Shown: positions 18,780 to 31,201 of the stretch, piece after piece
Layout: the number at the start of each line of letters is the position of its first letter
Position numbering within the stretch: position 1 is the first letter of the stretch
NCBI GenBank assembly: GCA_001632435.1
Contig: KV423955.1
Span: forward strand, 125,614-189,613
DNA length: 64,000 nucleotides
Direction: 5' to 3'
From: Calocera cornea HHB12733
Lineage: Eukaryota; Basidiomycota; Dacrymycetes; Dacrymycetales; Dacrymycetaceae
Notes under the pieces: model-generated
Databases searched by the model: none
Told to the model about the DNA's origin: nothing
The model's input: the letters and a program-made list of their open reading frames with translations, nothing else
Program-made: the position numbers and the translations under genes

Positions 18780-19277
18780 GGTAGATGCTGTTAGTAGCTA
18801 GAGAGTGAAGAATTACAGTCGAGGTCGTCGTCGTCGACGTCGAAGGGAGGGCCTGCAACACTCGAGGGTGGCGGGGGCGAACGGCTGCGAGCGCTGGAAG
18901 AAAGAAGCGTCTGGAAGCCACGTGCACTTGCGGAAGCAGAGCTGCTTTCCCTGGACAACAACGTTGCCAGGTCTGCAGTCGTGCACGATTGCTTCCATTT
19001 TCCTAATCGAGACACCCGCCCGCCGCATCACGCCTATGCATCCGTTACGCGCTATTCCGCCGGAGGCAAACCGGCGATCGGAGATACTTGCCTCCGTGCC
19101 GGGAGCGAACAGGCTAAACGGCGGAGAAAGGAGACGCGTCACGTGACATAGATGACTCGCGTCATGTGACTCCGCGGAATCTCGAGCGAAGTAATGCGTG
19201 ACATTGTTCGCGACTGATATTACGGACGCGCCGTCTTTTTATTAACGATGCGTCTCTTTAAACTGCTTACCACCATC
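18780..19277. promoter_or_regulatory. Divergent promoter with a pair of E-box-like palindromes
   Basis: Separates the MSL5 start from the unknown gene at 19278. It contains the perfect 10-bp palindrome GTCACGTGAC at 19138-19147 and the one-base variant GTCATGTGAC at 19161-19170. CACGTG is the classic core for basic helix-loop-helix factors, so these are candidate binding sites; the factor is not known. Confidence 0.5.
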
Positions 19278-20435
19278 ATGAACGCTGCTCCTCTCCAATA
19301 TTCTGCTTGCGCCCACGGTAAACTCATCGCCCGCAAGAACCCCGCGAGCAAGCTGATCGAATGGCGTGCGTCTTTTCTTTTTTTTCCCTTTCGCGCTGCT
19401 TTTAACACGCATATATCTACCCTTTAGAGTGCCCACTGGATGCTCGCGACCCAAACAGGTGCGGTGCAAAGTATGGTGCGTGGTTTTTCTCCTCACAACG
19501 CTGCATATATGCTAATATTTTCGCAGATTTTGACCGACTTCGCCCTGTTCTCTTGCCCGTCGTCGGCCTTCGCAACCAAGCGAATCACGCTCAATCCGCA
19601 AACGCGTCCCTCTCCGTCGGCATGCCAAGTTCCGCGTTCACTGTCGTCTGTCCGATTGCTCCGCCACCGAACGATCCTCTCGAACGCAAACGACACGCTA
19701 CGTCCAATACCTGCGGGACTAAGAAGCAGAAGGGCGCCGAGTGGGAGGACGCAATGCTGGTTGATGAAACGGTGCGTCCCTTGTTATTTTGCGACTTTGA
19801 CGCACGCTGAAGTCTTCCAGCCTATGCCTTTGCCGCGCCAACCCCAACTCTTGCCTTTGCCGTATACCCCCGCTACGCCCAACCCTACTCACCAAGCTCA
19901 CCGTGCGTCATCCACGATCGCAACTTCCCACGTCGCGAGTCATCAAAACGCTTCTTACCCTGCTGTCGCGTCTTCTCTGGGTTTGCACGCTTATGCGGTT
20001 CAGCCAGCTACTGTGCAGTCGACTTACTTTTTAAACGCTTCTTTGCAAAACGCAGCCTCTTCTACTCAGCAACTTAGCGCTCTCGGCGCTCCAGCTAACA
20101 CTGTCAACAATGCAACGCTGCCATCGTCGCAAGCGATGATCGGCACTGCCGTACCTCCCCCGAATGCTAACACTCTCGCATCTACCTCCAACGCGCACGA
20201 ATACTCGAACCCGCACGATCTCCGTATGCAACTCGAAAGACAACGCGTCTTGAACAGCCAAACGGCTTTCCTTCTTCAACAGCGCATGGACGAGCTCATG
20301 CAACTTGGTGCTTCTTACCGCGAAATGCGTGTCTCGCAGCGCGAAATTACCGAAACACTGGACGCCTACAAGGCCGAATACAATAAACTGCGCGCTGAAC
20401 ATCAGGCACTCAAAGCCAGACTGCCCCATCCCTAA
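19278..20435 (+). CDS. Unknown protein with C-terminal coiled coil (331 aa, 4 exons)
   Basis: I do not recognise the family. Exons 19278-19365, 19428-19475, 19527-19771 and 19821-20435 join to 996 nt in frame. The N-terminus (MNAAPLQYSACAHGKLIARK) is followed by a Cys-containing stretch (CPLDARDPNRCGAKYDFDRL), then a KRH/KKQK basic patch that could be a nuclear signal. A long Pro/Ala/Ser/Thr/Gln-rich linker leads to a C-terminal heptad-like segment (RMQLERQRVLNSQTAFLLQQ onward, about 70 residues). The start codon follows a CCACCATC context. An AATAAA lies 48 bp after the stop. It shares a promoter with MSL5 and is followed in the same direction by XPB. Confidence 0.7.
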
Positions 20436-20482
20436 ATTCCTCTTTATACTGCTTCTCCTTGTAATGCTGCTTAGATACTTTT

Positions 20483-20488
20483 AATAAA
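20483..20488 (+). terminator. Poly(A) signal of the coiled-coil gene
   Basis: AATAAA 48 bp downstream of the stop at 20435, in AT-rich DNA. Confidence 0.4.
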
Positions 20489-20805
20489 TTGCATTGTTGT
20501 ATATCCTAATGTCCGCGACATCTAATACATTGCTGGTTTTGTTATGGAAACTACGCTCGGGAAACTATTTCGGCGGGAGCTATTTTTTCCCGGTCCGCTC
20601 CCCCGATTTGTCCAGGTTTTCGCGGAGCGTCTGACTATGTCAGCGTCCGGGGCGGCCAAAGAACGCGGTCGGTGGGAGGGAGCGCGCCAGTCATCGCCCT
20701 CGGCTTGCTCATCGACGACCATTCGCTTGGGACGGCGACGAGCAGCGCATCATCCTAGACAGCCCAATACCAATCCATACCCATAGAACAGCGAGCTCAG
20801 CTACA

Positions 20806-23598
20806 ATGCCGCCTAAGCGGCCTGCAGAAGGTGCCCATCCCTCCTCTGCGCTGATGACCACAACGTTAAAGCGCACCGTAGGCTCGGCAGCCTCAACCTC
20901 CTCCAAAAAGCAAAAGCGCGGCCTGCCAGCGCAGTCAGCGGGGCTCGACAACCCGCAGTACGATGTACCGGGATCAGACGATGAGCCGCTCGAGGACCTC
21001 GACCTCGTCTCCGACGTGGGCGACGACGCCTCCTCGACGGACAACATCGCCGCCGACTCGCTCATCCCGCGGGGGGCCAAGCTGAACCTGTCGGCTCTGG
21101 CACGCAAAGCGCGGCAGTACGAGCGGGGTACGCGTGCGGATCTCGTTAGCCACATGTTTGGAGATCAGGACTTTGCGTACCTCCAGCTTAAGGGGGACCA
21201 TGTGTCCCGCCCGCTCTGGATCGACCCCGTCGACGGGCACATCATCCTCGAGGGGTTCAGCCCCATCGCCGAGCAGGCGCAGGATTTCCTCGTAGCGATC
21301 AGCGAACCGGTGTCCCGGTTAGCCCGCGCCTTATTTTCATACTGCATTTCATTGCTAACACTTCTGCAGACCATCCTTCATCCACGAATACAAGCTGACC
21401 GCTTACTCGCTCTACGCCGCCGTCTCAGTGGGGCTCGAAACAGAGGACATAATCGAGGTCCTTAACCGGCTCTCAAAAGTACCCATCCCCGAGAACGTCA
21501 TCTCATACATCCGGAGCTGCACCATGTCGTACGGCAAGGTCAAGCTGGTGCTCAAGCACAACAAGTACTTTGTCGAGTCGACGCACCCGGAGATCCTGCA
21601 GACCCTGCTTAGGGACGGGGAGATCCGTGGAGCGCGGGTGGTGCCCGGCGCAGGAGGCGCGTACGAGGCGGCCAACGGCGCGAATGGGGGGCAGACGAAG
21701 AAGCTGCTGCATAGTACTGAGACCGGCTCGGGCAAGGGGAGCGCGGCCGGCACGCCTGCGCCCAGTGGGGCGGCCACCCCGAACCAGAAGCCCGGGCAGG
21801 CGGAGGCGGACCTGTTCACTTCGGTCGTCGGAGTGGATCAGGATGAGATTGAGGAGGATGACGAGAACACGGTCAGCTTCCAGATTATGGATGACAAGAT
21901 CGATGTGCGTCCCTTCCCGGTTATTCACTTTTCATGAGCCAATGCTGACGTCGGTGCTGCAGGATGTGAAGAAACGGTGTCACGACCTGGACTTCCCCGT
22001 GCTCGAGGAGTACGACTTCCGGAACGACACGGTGAATGCGAACCTCGACATCGACCTCAAGCCCATCACCGTCATCCGGCCGTATCAGGAGAAGAGCCTG
22101 AGCAAGATGTTTGGCAACGGTCGCGCGCGGAGCGGGATCATCGTCCTGCCTTGTGGGGCGGGGAAGACGCTTGTGGGGATTACGGCCGCTTGCACGATCA
22201 AGAAGAGCACGCTGGTGCTGTGTACTTCTACGTGAGTTGTTTTCCCTCCAGCAGAGACGACGTAGCTGATGTGCACGTAGTGTGTCCGTCATGCAGTGGA
22301 AGCAGCAGTTCATGCAGTGGTCGAACATCACCGACCGGCAGATCAGCGTCTTCACTGCCGAGCAGAAGGAAAAGTTCTCTGGCGCAGCCGGCATCGTCGT
22401 GTCCACCTATTCCATGGTCGCGAATACGCGGAATCGCTCGTACGAGTCGCAGAAGATGATGGACTTCCTGACCTCGCGCGAGTGGGGGTTCATCCTCCTC
22501 GACGAGGTCCACGTCGTCCCCGCCCAGATGTTCCGCCGCGTCGTCACGACCATCAAGGCGCATGCGAAGCTCGGGCTGACGGCCACGCTCGTCCGAGAGG
22601 ACAACAAGATTGACGATCTGAACTACATGATCGGGCCGAAGCTGTACGAGGCGAACTGGATGGACCTCGCCGCCAAGGGGCACATCGCCAATGTTCAGTG
22701 CGCAGAGGTCTGGTGTCCCATGACGCCCGAGTTCTACCGCGAGTACCTGCGCGAGAAGCCGCGGAGGCGCATGCTGCTGTACTGCATGAACCCGAACAAG
22801 TTCCAGGCGTGCCAGTTTTTGATTGACTACCATGAGCGTAGGGGGGACAAGATCATCGTCTTCTCGGACAATGTGTTTGCGCTCGAAGCGTACGCGAAGA
22901 AGCTCAGCAAGCCGTTCATCCACGGTGCGACTGCCCAGGTGGAGCGCATGCGTGTGCTGCAGAACTTCCAGCACAACCCCGTCGTCAACACCATCTTTCT
23001 GTCCAAGGTTGGAGACACATCGATCGACTTGCCCGAGGCGACGTGCCTCATCCAGATCTCGTCCCACTTCGGCTCGCGTCGGCAGGAAGCACAGCGGCTC
23101 GGCCGTATTCTTCGAGCAAAGCGGAGGAACGACGAGGGCTTCAACGCCTTCTTCTACTCGCTCGTGTCGAAGGACACGCAGGAGATGTACTACTCTACAA
23201 AACGCCAGCAGTTCCTCATCGACCAGGGCTACGCGTTCAAAGTGATCACGCAGCTTGAAGGCCTGCATCATATGCCGAACCTGGTCTACAAGACCCAGAG
23301 CGAGCAGATTGAGCTGCTCCAGAGCGTGCTGATTGCTAACGAGTCCGCGCTCGACTTCTCGGGCTCGGACCTGATGGGCCTGCAGGGCGCTCAGGGGCAG
23401 AAGGCACGCAAGAGCGCACAGAAGTACGAGGCGAAGCGTGCTGTTGGCAGCCTCGGCGCGCTCTCTGGGGCACAGCACATGAGCTACATCGAGCGGAATA
23501 AGACTGCTAATCGGCAGCTGGCGAGGGACGCTAATGCGAGTCGGCACAAGCTTTTCAAGAAACGCGACGTGCAGAAAAAGCAGGCCAACGCGGGTTAG
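20806..23598 (+). CDS. SSL2: TFIIH DNA helicase/translocase XPB (ERCC3/Ssl2), 877 aa
   Basis: ATP-dependent double-stranded DNA translocase of TFIIH, needed for promoter opening by RNA polymerase II and for nucleotide excision repair. Four exons (introns 21318-21369, 21905-21962, 22232-22280) give 2634 nt in frame. Visible elements are the acidic N-terminus, the damage-recognition-like region ([18 protein letters not shown]), Walker [12 protein letters not shown], the DEVH box in [19 protein letters not shown] with the RED motif, FSDNVFALE, and the helicase motif [15 protein letters not shown]. The C-terminus ([12 protein letters not shown]) is the conserved XPB tail. It converges with the next gene, leaving 121 bp. 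A decayed partial copy lies at 39971-40290. Confidence 0.98.
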
Positions 23599-23719
23599 AG
23601 GAGATTCGATGTACTCCCATTGTACCAGTGATTGGAATGACCATTGTATATTATTGCATCCGAAGTGTGTAAAGGTGGAAGTGGTAGAATACAGTGCAAT
23701 ACACGACAACGAGGCGACC

Positions 23720-25614
<1,895 letters not shown>

Positions 25615-25639
25615 CGTTCGGTCTCAGGTCTCCGCATCG

Positions 25640-26060
25640 TCACGCGCGTGCCTATAAAGGCGGCGTTCAGCATCGTGCTCTATACGAGAGAGAGCGCGGT
25701 AGAGGAAAGATCAGAATGTGTCACAAAATACGATATCATTATGCTAGGATTCATGTCCCGCACGTCATGTAAATCCCTTATGAGAACATCACACGTATCT
25801 CTACCCAAATCTCGCAGAGCAAGACGAGACGTACAAGCCCTCAATCCTCGGAAGATTACCGGGACAAGCGCCGCGAAGAGAAAGTCTGGAACGACAGTCA
25901 GTACAATATTCGTTCAGCACGATTCGGGGGCAAGGTAAAGGATTCAGACTATAAGATATATGTTCTCTCAGTCGGCCAGCAAGCCGTAGCTCGAGGCGTC
26001 AGACAATGTAGACAAGAATAGAACATCATTAAGCGGTGAAGATAAACACGGCACTCACCA
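25640..26060. repeat. RCM1 upstream region, source half of a segmental duplication
   Basis: Stretches here match 41070-41510 in the same order and orientation, for example TACGATAT followed by CGCTAGG/TGCTAGG, then CGTATCTCTACCCAAA, then CAGCAAG..CTCGAGGC. No gene is clear in it; it includes the RCM1 promoter. Confidence 0.6.
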
Positions 26061-26589
26061 AACTCAGTCGTGATTGCAGACAGAGCCGACGAGAGCAAAA
26101 GACAAGTTCTGGAACCCTGAAGACTTTGCTTTCCAAACAAGCATGACGCGTGTCCCCCAGCGGAAGTAAAATAGGCTCAGTCAGGGTCCTACGGAAGCCT
26201 TTCGCGGACAGCTTGCTTAGGGTCCTCAGACCCCGCGCTGCGGCGCGTGCTGAGCACCTGTCAGAATAGGGTGCACTTCAAATGGAAGTAAAATGGGAGC
26301 AATTTATGGCAATGGTGGTACCTGGGGTGTGACACATCTCATATTTATTGATTATCAGCATGCATTATTGTAGTGCAGTATATAGGCAGGCATATTTGTC
26401 AATGCTAACATACTATGAAATATTATCCGGGTATATCACATCTGATAGGAAATCCCCAGGTCATGGGTTAGGGGATGAACCTTTTGGTCCCACATTGACC
26501 CCTGTCAGGACTCACCAAAACTGTCAGGGCACTACAGCAACTCCGAAGCCTATTCCGATATTCCGGACTCCGCGACACCTTGAAACCCC

Positions 26590-26864
26590 NNNNNNNNNNN
26601 NNNNNNNNNNNNNNNNNNNNNNNNNNNNNNNNNNNNNNNNNNNNNNNNNNNNNNNNNNNNNNNNNNNNNNNNNNNNNNNNNNNNNNNNNNNNNNNNNNNN
26701 NNNNNNNNNNNNNNNNNNNNNNNNNNNNNNNNNNNNNNNNNNNNNNNNNNNNNNNNNNNNNNNNNNNNNNNNNNNNNNNNNNNNNNNNNNNNNNNNNNNN
26801 NNNNNNNNNNNNNNNNNNNNNNNNNNNNNNNNNNNNNNNNNNNNNNNNNNNNNNNNNNNNNNNN
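26590..26864. other. Assembly gap (unresolved bases)
   Basis: A run of 275 N. Any open frame across it is an artefact. Confidence 0.99.
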
Positions 26865-26870
26865 AATTCC

Positions 26871-26960
26871 TATATATAGTAGACTAGGATAGTACGGGAG
26901 TCCTCAGATCTGATCTCTGAGGATTCCCCGCAACCTCCTGTGGGAGATAGTAACCCAGCA
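26871..26960 (+). repeat. LTR-like promoter fragment, copy 1
   Basis: TATATATAG at 26871-26879 is followed about 25 bp later by a 21-nt motif at 26902-26922 whose ends CCTCAGA and TCTGAGG can pair. The same arrangement recurs at 27519-27600 and, inverted, near 28215-28275. Confidence 0.45.
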
Positions 26961-27518
26961 TCTCATCTCATACCTATTCCGCTCTCTGCTTGCCCTTCTA
27001 CACCCGCCAATTCCTATTCCGGACTGCCAACTCCGGGATTGTGTAATTCCGACCTCCCATCCTCAAACGGGGCAGGAATAGCTCAATATCGACTCCGCCC
27101 CTTCGGAATTGGTTGTAGTGTGTTCCCCTACACATTCCCCATCTATCCCCCTCCTCGGAATTGGCCCCACAAGTCAACCACTCCACCAAATATCCGGAAT
27201 CACCCGTTCCGGACCTCCAGCCACCAAACGGAAGCGGAATTGGACTCTATCACATTCCAGGGAATCGGAATAGCATAGACAACATCCCCTGCACCCTCTC
27301 CACCTATTCCGATTCCTCCGGCTGGTCCTATTGTGGGTTGTGTGCCCTCACAAAAACCAATCCCTCACGATATAGGATCTTGAACCAAGAAGGCACAAAC
27401 CCCATCTCAACAGTCTCGAAACCATCTCAACAGAACATCCCTATTCTTCAAAGGTAAGAGGTGCTTGCCCTAAACTGACTGTACAGTTCCCCTTTCAAAG
27501 ATGCTTCCAACCTTCTTG

Positions 27519-27600
27519 TATATAGTATTGACCCATTTGTAGTTTCGTCCTTAGATCTGATCTCTTAGGATCCTCCACAATACTTGTGTAGTTGAACTAG
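27519..27600 (+). repeat. LTR-like promoter fragment, copy 2
   Basis: TATATAG at 27519-27525 precedes the 21-nt motif variant at 27549-27569 (starts CCTTAGATCTGATC). Order and spacing are as in copy 1. Confidence 0.45.
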
Positions 27601-28214
27601 GCATTGCGATCTCAATTGAAACTTCAAAACCTCAGCAACCTCTTGATACTGTCAGACAAACTCTCGCGATATCTGGTGCTCAGCTTTCCTCCATTACTTC
27701 CATACCATCCCTCTCGCTCAACATCTTGTCCCCTTCTCGATAGTCTTGGACCACTTTTGCAGACAGCCTTGTGTCTAGTATTGTGTGCCTTAATAACCCC
27801 TGACTCCATGGATTTGTACCCTGAATTGTGTGCTGAAGCACTGATTTGCCTATGACAGGCATGTATTAGGCAATATGGAGGAAATGGTGGTCTTGCACAA
27901 ACCAAGTCAGGGCAGTTGTGAGGGCAACACAGATCCTAACAAGGCGGTCGGTCTGTGATACAGTGTGAGGGCACACAGTCTAGCAAGGCTGCCGACTAAA
28001 CCCGACTGAGTCAAAAAGACCAAGGACAAGGGATTCAGGGGAGGTTGTGGTTGACAGTATCCAATAACCAACCAAATTGTACCCTTCGTAAGTCCAACTA
28101 GGAGATACGTGGGACGTCAAAGGTAGTTTGGATGAAGCAAGCAGAGTTTGGAGAGAGTTTGGAAATTTGGAGCAGGAGGATGGATGTGATGACCAGGCTT
28201 TCTCACAAGACTAT

Positions 28215-28275
28215 GGAGATTCCTCAGAGATCAGATCTAAGGAGAAGCTACTGAAGGTACCGAAGGTTATATACA
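28215..28275 (-). repeat. LTR-like promoter fragment, copy 3 (inverted)
   Basis: On the minus strand, TATATAAC (28266-28273) precedes the 21-nt motif at 28222-28242. Spacing equals that of the two direct copies. Confidence 0.45.
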
Positions 28276-29133
28276 AAAAGAGTGAACATAGCCTCAGCTT
28301 CTCCCGAACACTCCAAAGTGAGACCCAACACTGCCTGAAGCACTGCCGACCACAGCATTGCTCATCCAAACACAGCCGAGTACTGCCCCGCACAGCCAAA
28401 GGGTCACAGCCTTGCTTAGCCTTACCTAATCCTGTGCCAATCTATCTGAAGTCGGGGCGAATTTGGTGTTCCCTGACACTCACCAACCTTCTCCATTTCC
28501 CAAATGGAGCACCTTTGTGTTGCCTCTGGCAACCTAGGATACCTGAGCAATGTTGGGTCTCATTGCCACTCATCCATGGCAATTCCTGCCTTGGGGTCCG
28601 GAGGGTTAGTGGTCTCCCTTGCCTCAGCATCTTGATCAATTGCACATGGCAAAATGGGGTGTCCCCTGACACAGACCCAGGGTCACTCTGACACTCACAG
28701 TATTCAATTGTGTAATTTTATTCCAATTTTTTGGCTATATATTTTGATAGTTAGTCTATATAACTTTTATAAGTATTGACATCTGAATCCCTCAATTGAA
28801 GTGACAACTATGCACAAAGTGCTGCATGCGATACAGATTAAGTGTGTGAATTATTACTCTCCCTTTTGCTTCCATTTCCCTGCCCCTAGGGCAGTGGAAG
28901 GTCCGCGTCGCGCGAGGCACCCTGGGGTCCAAGCGCTTACCAAGCCTTTCTGGCCCGCTGATTGGCTGAGGCGAAGCTGTCCGCGAAAGGCTTCCGTAGG
29001 GTCCCCGTCCGGCATGCTGGCCGCTGATCGGTGCACGAGGGCCACGAGTTGTGAGTCCGCCTGCATTGCAATAAGTACCGCTATCTTCCCGTCGACTTGC
29101 GCTTTTCATTCCAACACCACTCGACACGGAAAG

Positions 29134-30077
29134 ATGGCAAGCACAAGCAACGGAAAGAAGCCCGAGCTGTCTGCTCCAGTCGCTGCCTCGCCCCAGGCGT
29201 CGGCGTCCGCAGCCTCATCGGCTGCGCCAGCAGCGTCGGTGGCCGACTTCAAGGTCTGGAACCCACCGAGAGACGATGCGCCTTCCTCTCCCATCCGTAC
29301 GTCCTCTCCATATCCCTTCCCATTACGGTGCTGAACGCTCTTTGTAGCTGAACACCCGGACTCGCACTACGAGCATTCCCGCGAGGAACTCATGGCCCTG
29401 TATGCGAGCACCCAGCGCCGCCTGCACGCGATGACCGAAGGCCCGCTGCTCACCTCCAAGCTCCGGAACGACGATGCGAAGAAGCAGCGGGAGCGGGAGC
29501 GCTTCCCGCGCACGACAATCAGGATCAAGTTCCCGGACCGGACGATGCTGGAGCGGACGTTCAGCAGCGAGGAGAAGATCAAGAGCGTGTACAAGTTCGT
29601 TAGGGATAGCTTGACGGAGGAGGCCAAGCCGGTCAAGTTCATTCTCTGTGCGTCCCCCTCCTCGTTTCGACTTTTGAGTTAGATTGGTGCTGATAGCGCC
29701 CGTGTGCAGATCAACCACCGCGGCAGGAGTACAAAGTGTCCGACCCCGAGGTGCACGACAAGACGCTGTACGACCTGCACTTCTCGCCCTCCTCCGTCCT
29801 CCTCCTCACGTTCACGGACCCGGCGCTGAATCGGCACGATGTGCCGCCGCCTTTGCTGCCTGAGATCCTGGCGATGGGGAGGGATCTGGCGAGTGTGCAA
29901 GCGGAGCAGGAAAGAGAGAGGGAGAAGGAGAGGGAGGCTAAACCGCCGACTGGCGGGCAAACGTTAGGAGGTGCCGGGGAGGGGGCTACGACGGCCGCTG
30001 CTAATGGGAAGAACCTGAGTGCGGAGGAGAAGAAGGCCAAGCTAGCGAGGCTGCTGAAGCTGAAAGGGAGTGAGTGA
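29134..30077 (+). CDS. UBX-domain protein, TUG/ASPL-like (276 aa)
   Basis: Likely cofactor of the AAA ATPase Cdc48/p97. Three exons (introns 29297-29347 and 29648-29709) give 831 nt in frame. The start ATG at 29134 opens an Ala/Ser-rich N-terminus (MASTSNGKKPELSAP). The UBX domain spans roughly residues 105-195: TTIRIKFPDRTMLERTFSSE, then KSVYKFVRDSL, then YQPPRQEY. The PPR loop in place of the usual FPR is like that of TUG/ASPL-type UBX domains. The tail is charged (EREREKEREAK, then KAKLARLLKLKG). It is shorter than mammalian TUG and lacks its N-terminal ubiquitin-like domain, so orthology is uncertain. The promoter lies within about 130 bp of the inverted-repeat element. Confidence 0.82.
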
Positions 30078-30185
30078 TGCTTGTATGCAAGGCCGAGCTG
30101 TACTGACGCGACGTGCAGAGAAATGAGCGTAATGAGGCATGTAGAGCTGTTGTGCTACTGGGTTGATGCGCTGTCATTGTACTGT

Positions 30186-30231
30186 ATCCATTCATTGTTA
30201 CCCGAATCGTATCAAGAACTTGTTACTCCAC
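30186..30231 (+). repeat. Second copy of the 46-nt sequence found in the metacaspase intron
   Basis: Lies about 110 bp after the stop of the UBX gene. It matches 14388-14433 at 41 of 46 positions. Outside these limits the two loci do not resemble each other. Confidence 0.7.
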
Positions 30232-30279
30232 GTGGTCAGATCCGGGCAGCTACAACATACGAGTCTAGCCTGGATTCGC

Positions 30280-31060
30280 CGTGGTTCGAACCGAACTATG
30301 AGATCCGATGGTTACCGGTTTCGGTTCGGTCGGGTTTGGTTGGGTTCGATCTGGAACCAGTTCGACTTTTTCAAGAATCGGCGGTCTTGGTCTGGTCTTG
30401 GTGATGGTCCTCAACCCGGTTCAACCCCGGTTTAAGGGCTGGGTGCGGTGATGCCGCATATTCACTTGGAAAGGCGCAGACAACGGTCGTCGTCATCAAC
30501 GACCAGTTCCCAGGTAGCTTGCAAGCAGCTGCCTACCAATAATGGGCTTGGATGCAGGGGAGTCGATTGTTCCAGCGGCTGTTAAACGAGCTGTTTGAGA
30601 AAGAGAGAGTGCAAATTCCCGCACTCTTCCCCTCTTTGAATACATAGAGCTGCTGACCCTCAAGCCGGTTCGGCTCAGTTAGCAGTTTCTGGAAGGGCCG
30701 GTCTTGGTTCGGTTTCGGTCTTGGGGACCTAGCCCAAACCGAATCGGAAAGCCCCGGTCTTCGCGGTTCGGTTCAAACCGGTGTGCATCCCTGTACTGAC
30801 AACAAGGCGGTCTGAAGCCAGGCAGCATGAGTTCAAGGCGGTCTGGAGTCCGGTTGGGCGACTCATGCCGCCTGGGTTGGTCTTCAGGGCTCCCCGCTTT
30901 CCGGATTTTGGCGTCCTTTCTACGAGTCACCCCCAAACCTGTTCTGAACAGAAACCGAACTAAACAAAACCGAACCCGGACCAGAACTGAATTAATCCGA
31001 CCAAGGTCGACATCTTCGAACCGACTCTGGACCGAACAGAACCGGGCCGGACCGGGCACA
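30280..31060. repeat. AACCGA/TCGGTT-rich fold-back repeat (hAT-like remnants)
   Basis: From 30280 to 30790 the plus strand is rich in CGGTTCGGTT and ends AAACCGGTGTGCATCCCTG. From 30930 to 31060 it is rich in AACCGAAC and ends GGGCACATCCC. The strand switch gives a loose inverted structure. GTGCATCCC and GCACATCCC resemble hAT-type ends. The same family occurs at 4384-4951. Confidence 0.5.
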
Positions 31061-31201
31061 TCCCAAAGTAGAGCCGCCTTCTCGAGCACCGCCGGCCTGA
31101 AAATTGGCTTACAAGTTCATGGATCACGTATATCTCCGTTCGCTATAAGTAAATAACATGCATCGCCATCCGTCCGCCAGTATCTGCCCCCTGCGCAGTT
31201 C

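Larger units (their letters stand above)
26540..27330. repeat. ATTCCGGA-rich irregular repeat block around the gap
   Basis: Variants of ATTCCG, CCGGAAT and GGAATTGG recur more than a dozen times on both sides of the unresolved bases, at irregular spacing. The repeat probably caused the assembly break. Confidence 0.5.
26184..29005. mobile_element. 2.8-kb element bounded by long terminal inverted repeats (with assembly gap)
   Basis: A 25-bp sequence beginning TACGGAAGCCTTTCGCGGAC is present at about 26190-26214 and, perfectly inverted, at about 28974-28998. Outside it lie GGGTCC on the left and GGGACCC (minus strand) on the right. Similarity resumes further in: ATGGAAGTAAAATGGGAG near 26283-26300 against ATGGAAGCAAAAGGGAG, read inverted, near 28850-28875. 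No transposase is recognisable in the sequenced part, but 275 bases are missing. No convincing target-site duplication was found, so the class is open. Confidence 0.62.

Noticed and set aside
26348..26887. 179-codon open frame spanning the N run
   Set aside because: Most of it is translated from unresolved bases and is not evidence of a gene.
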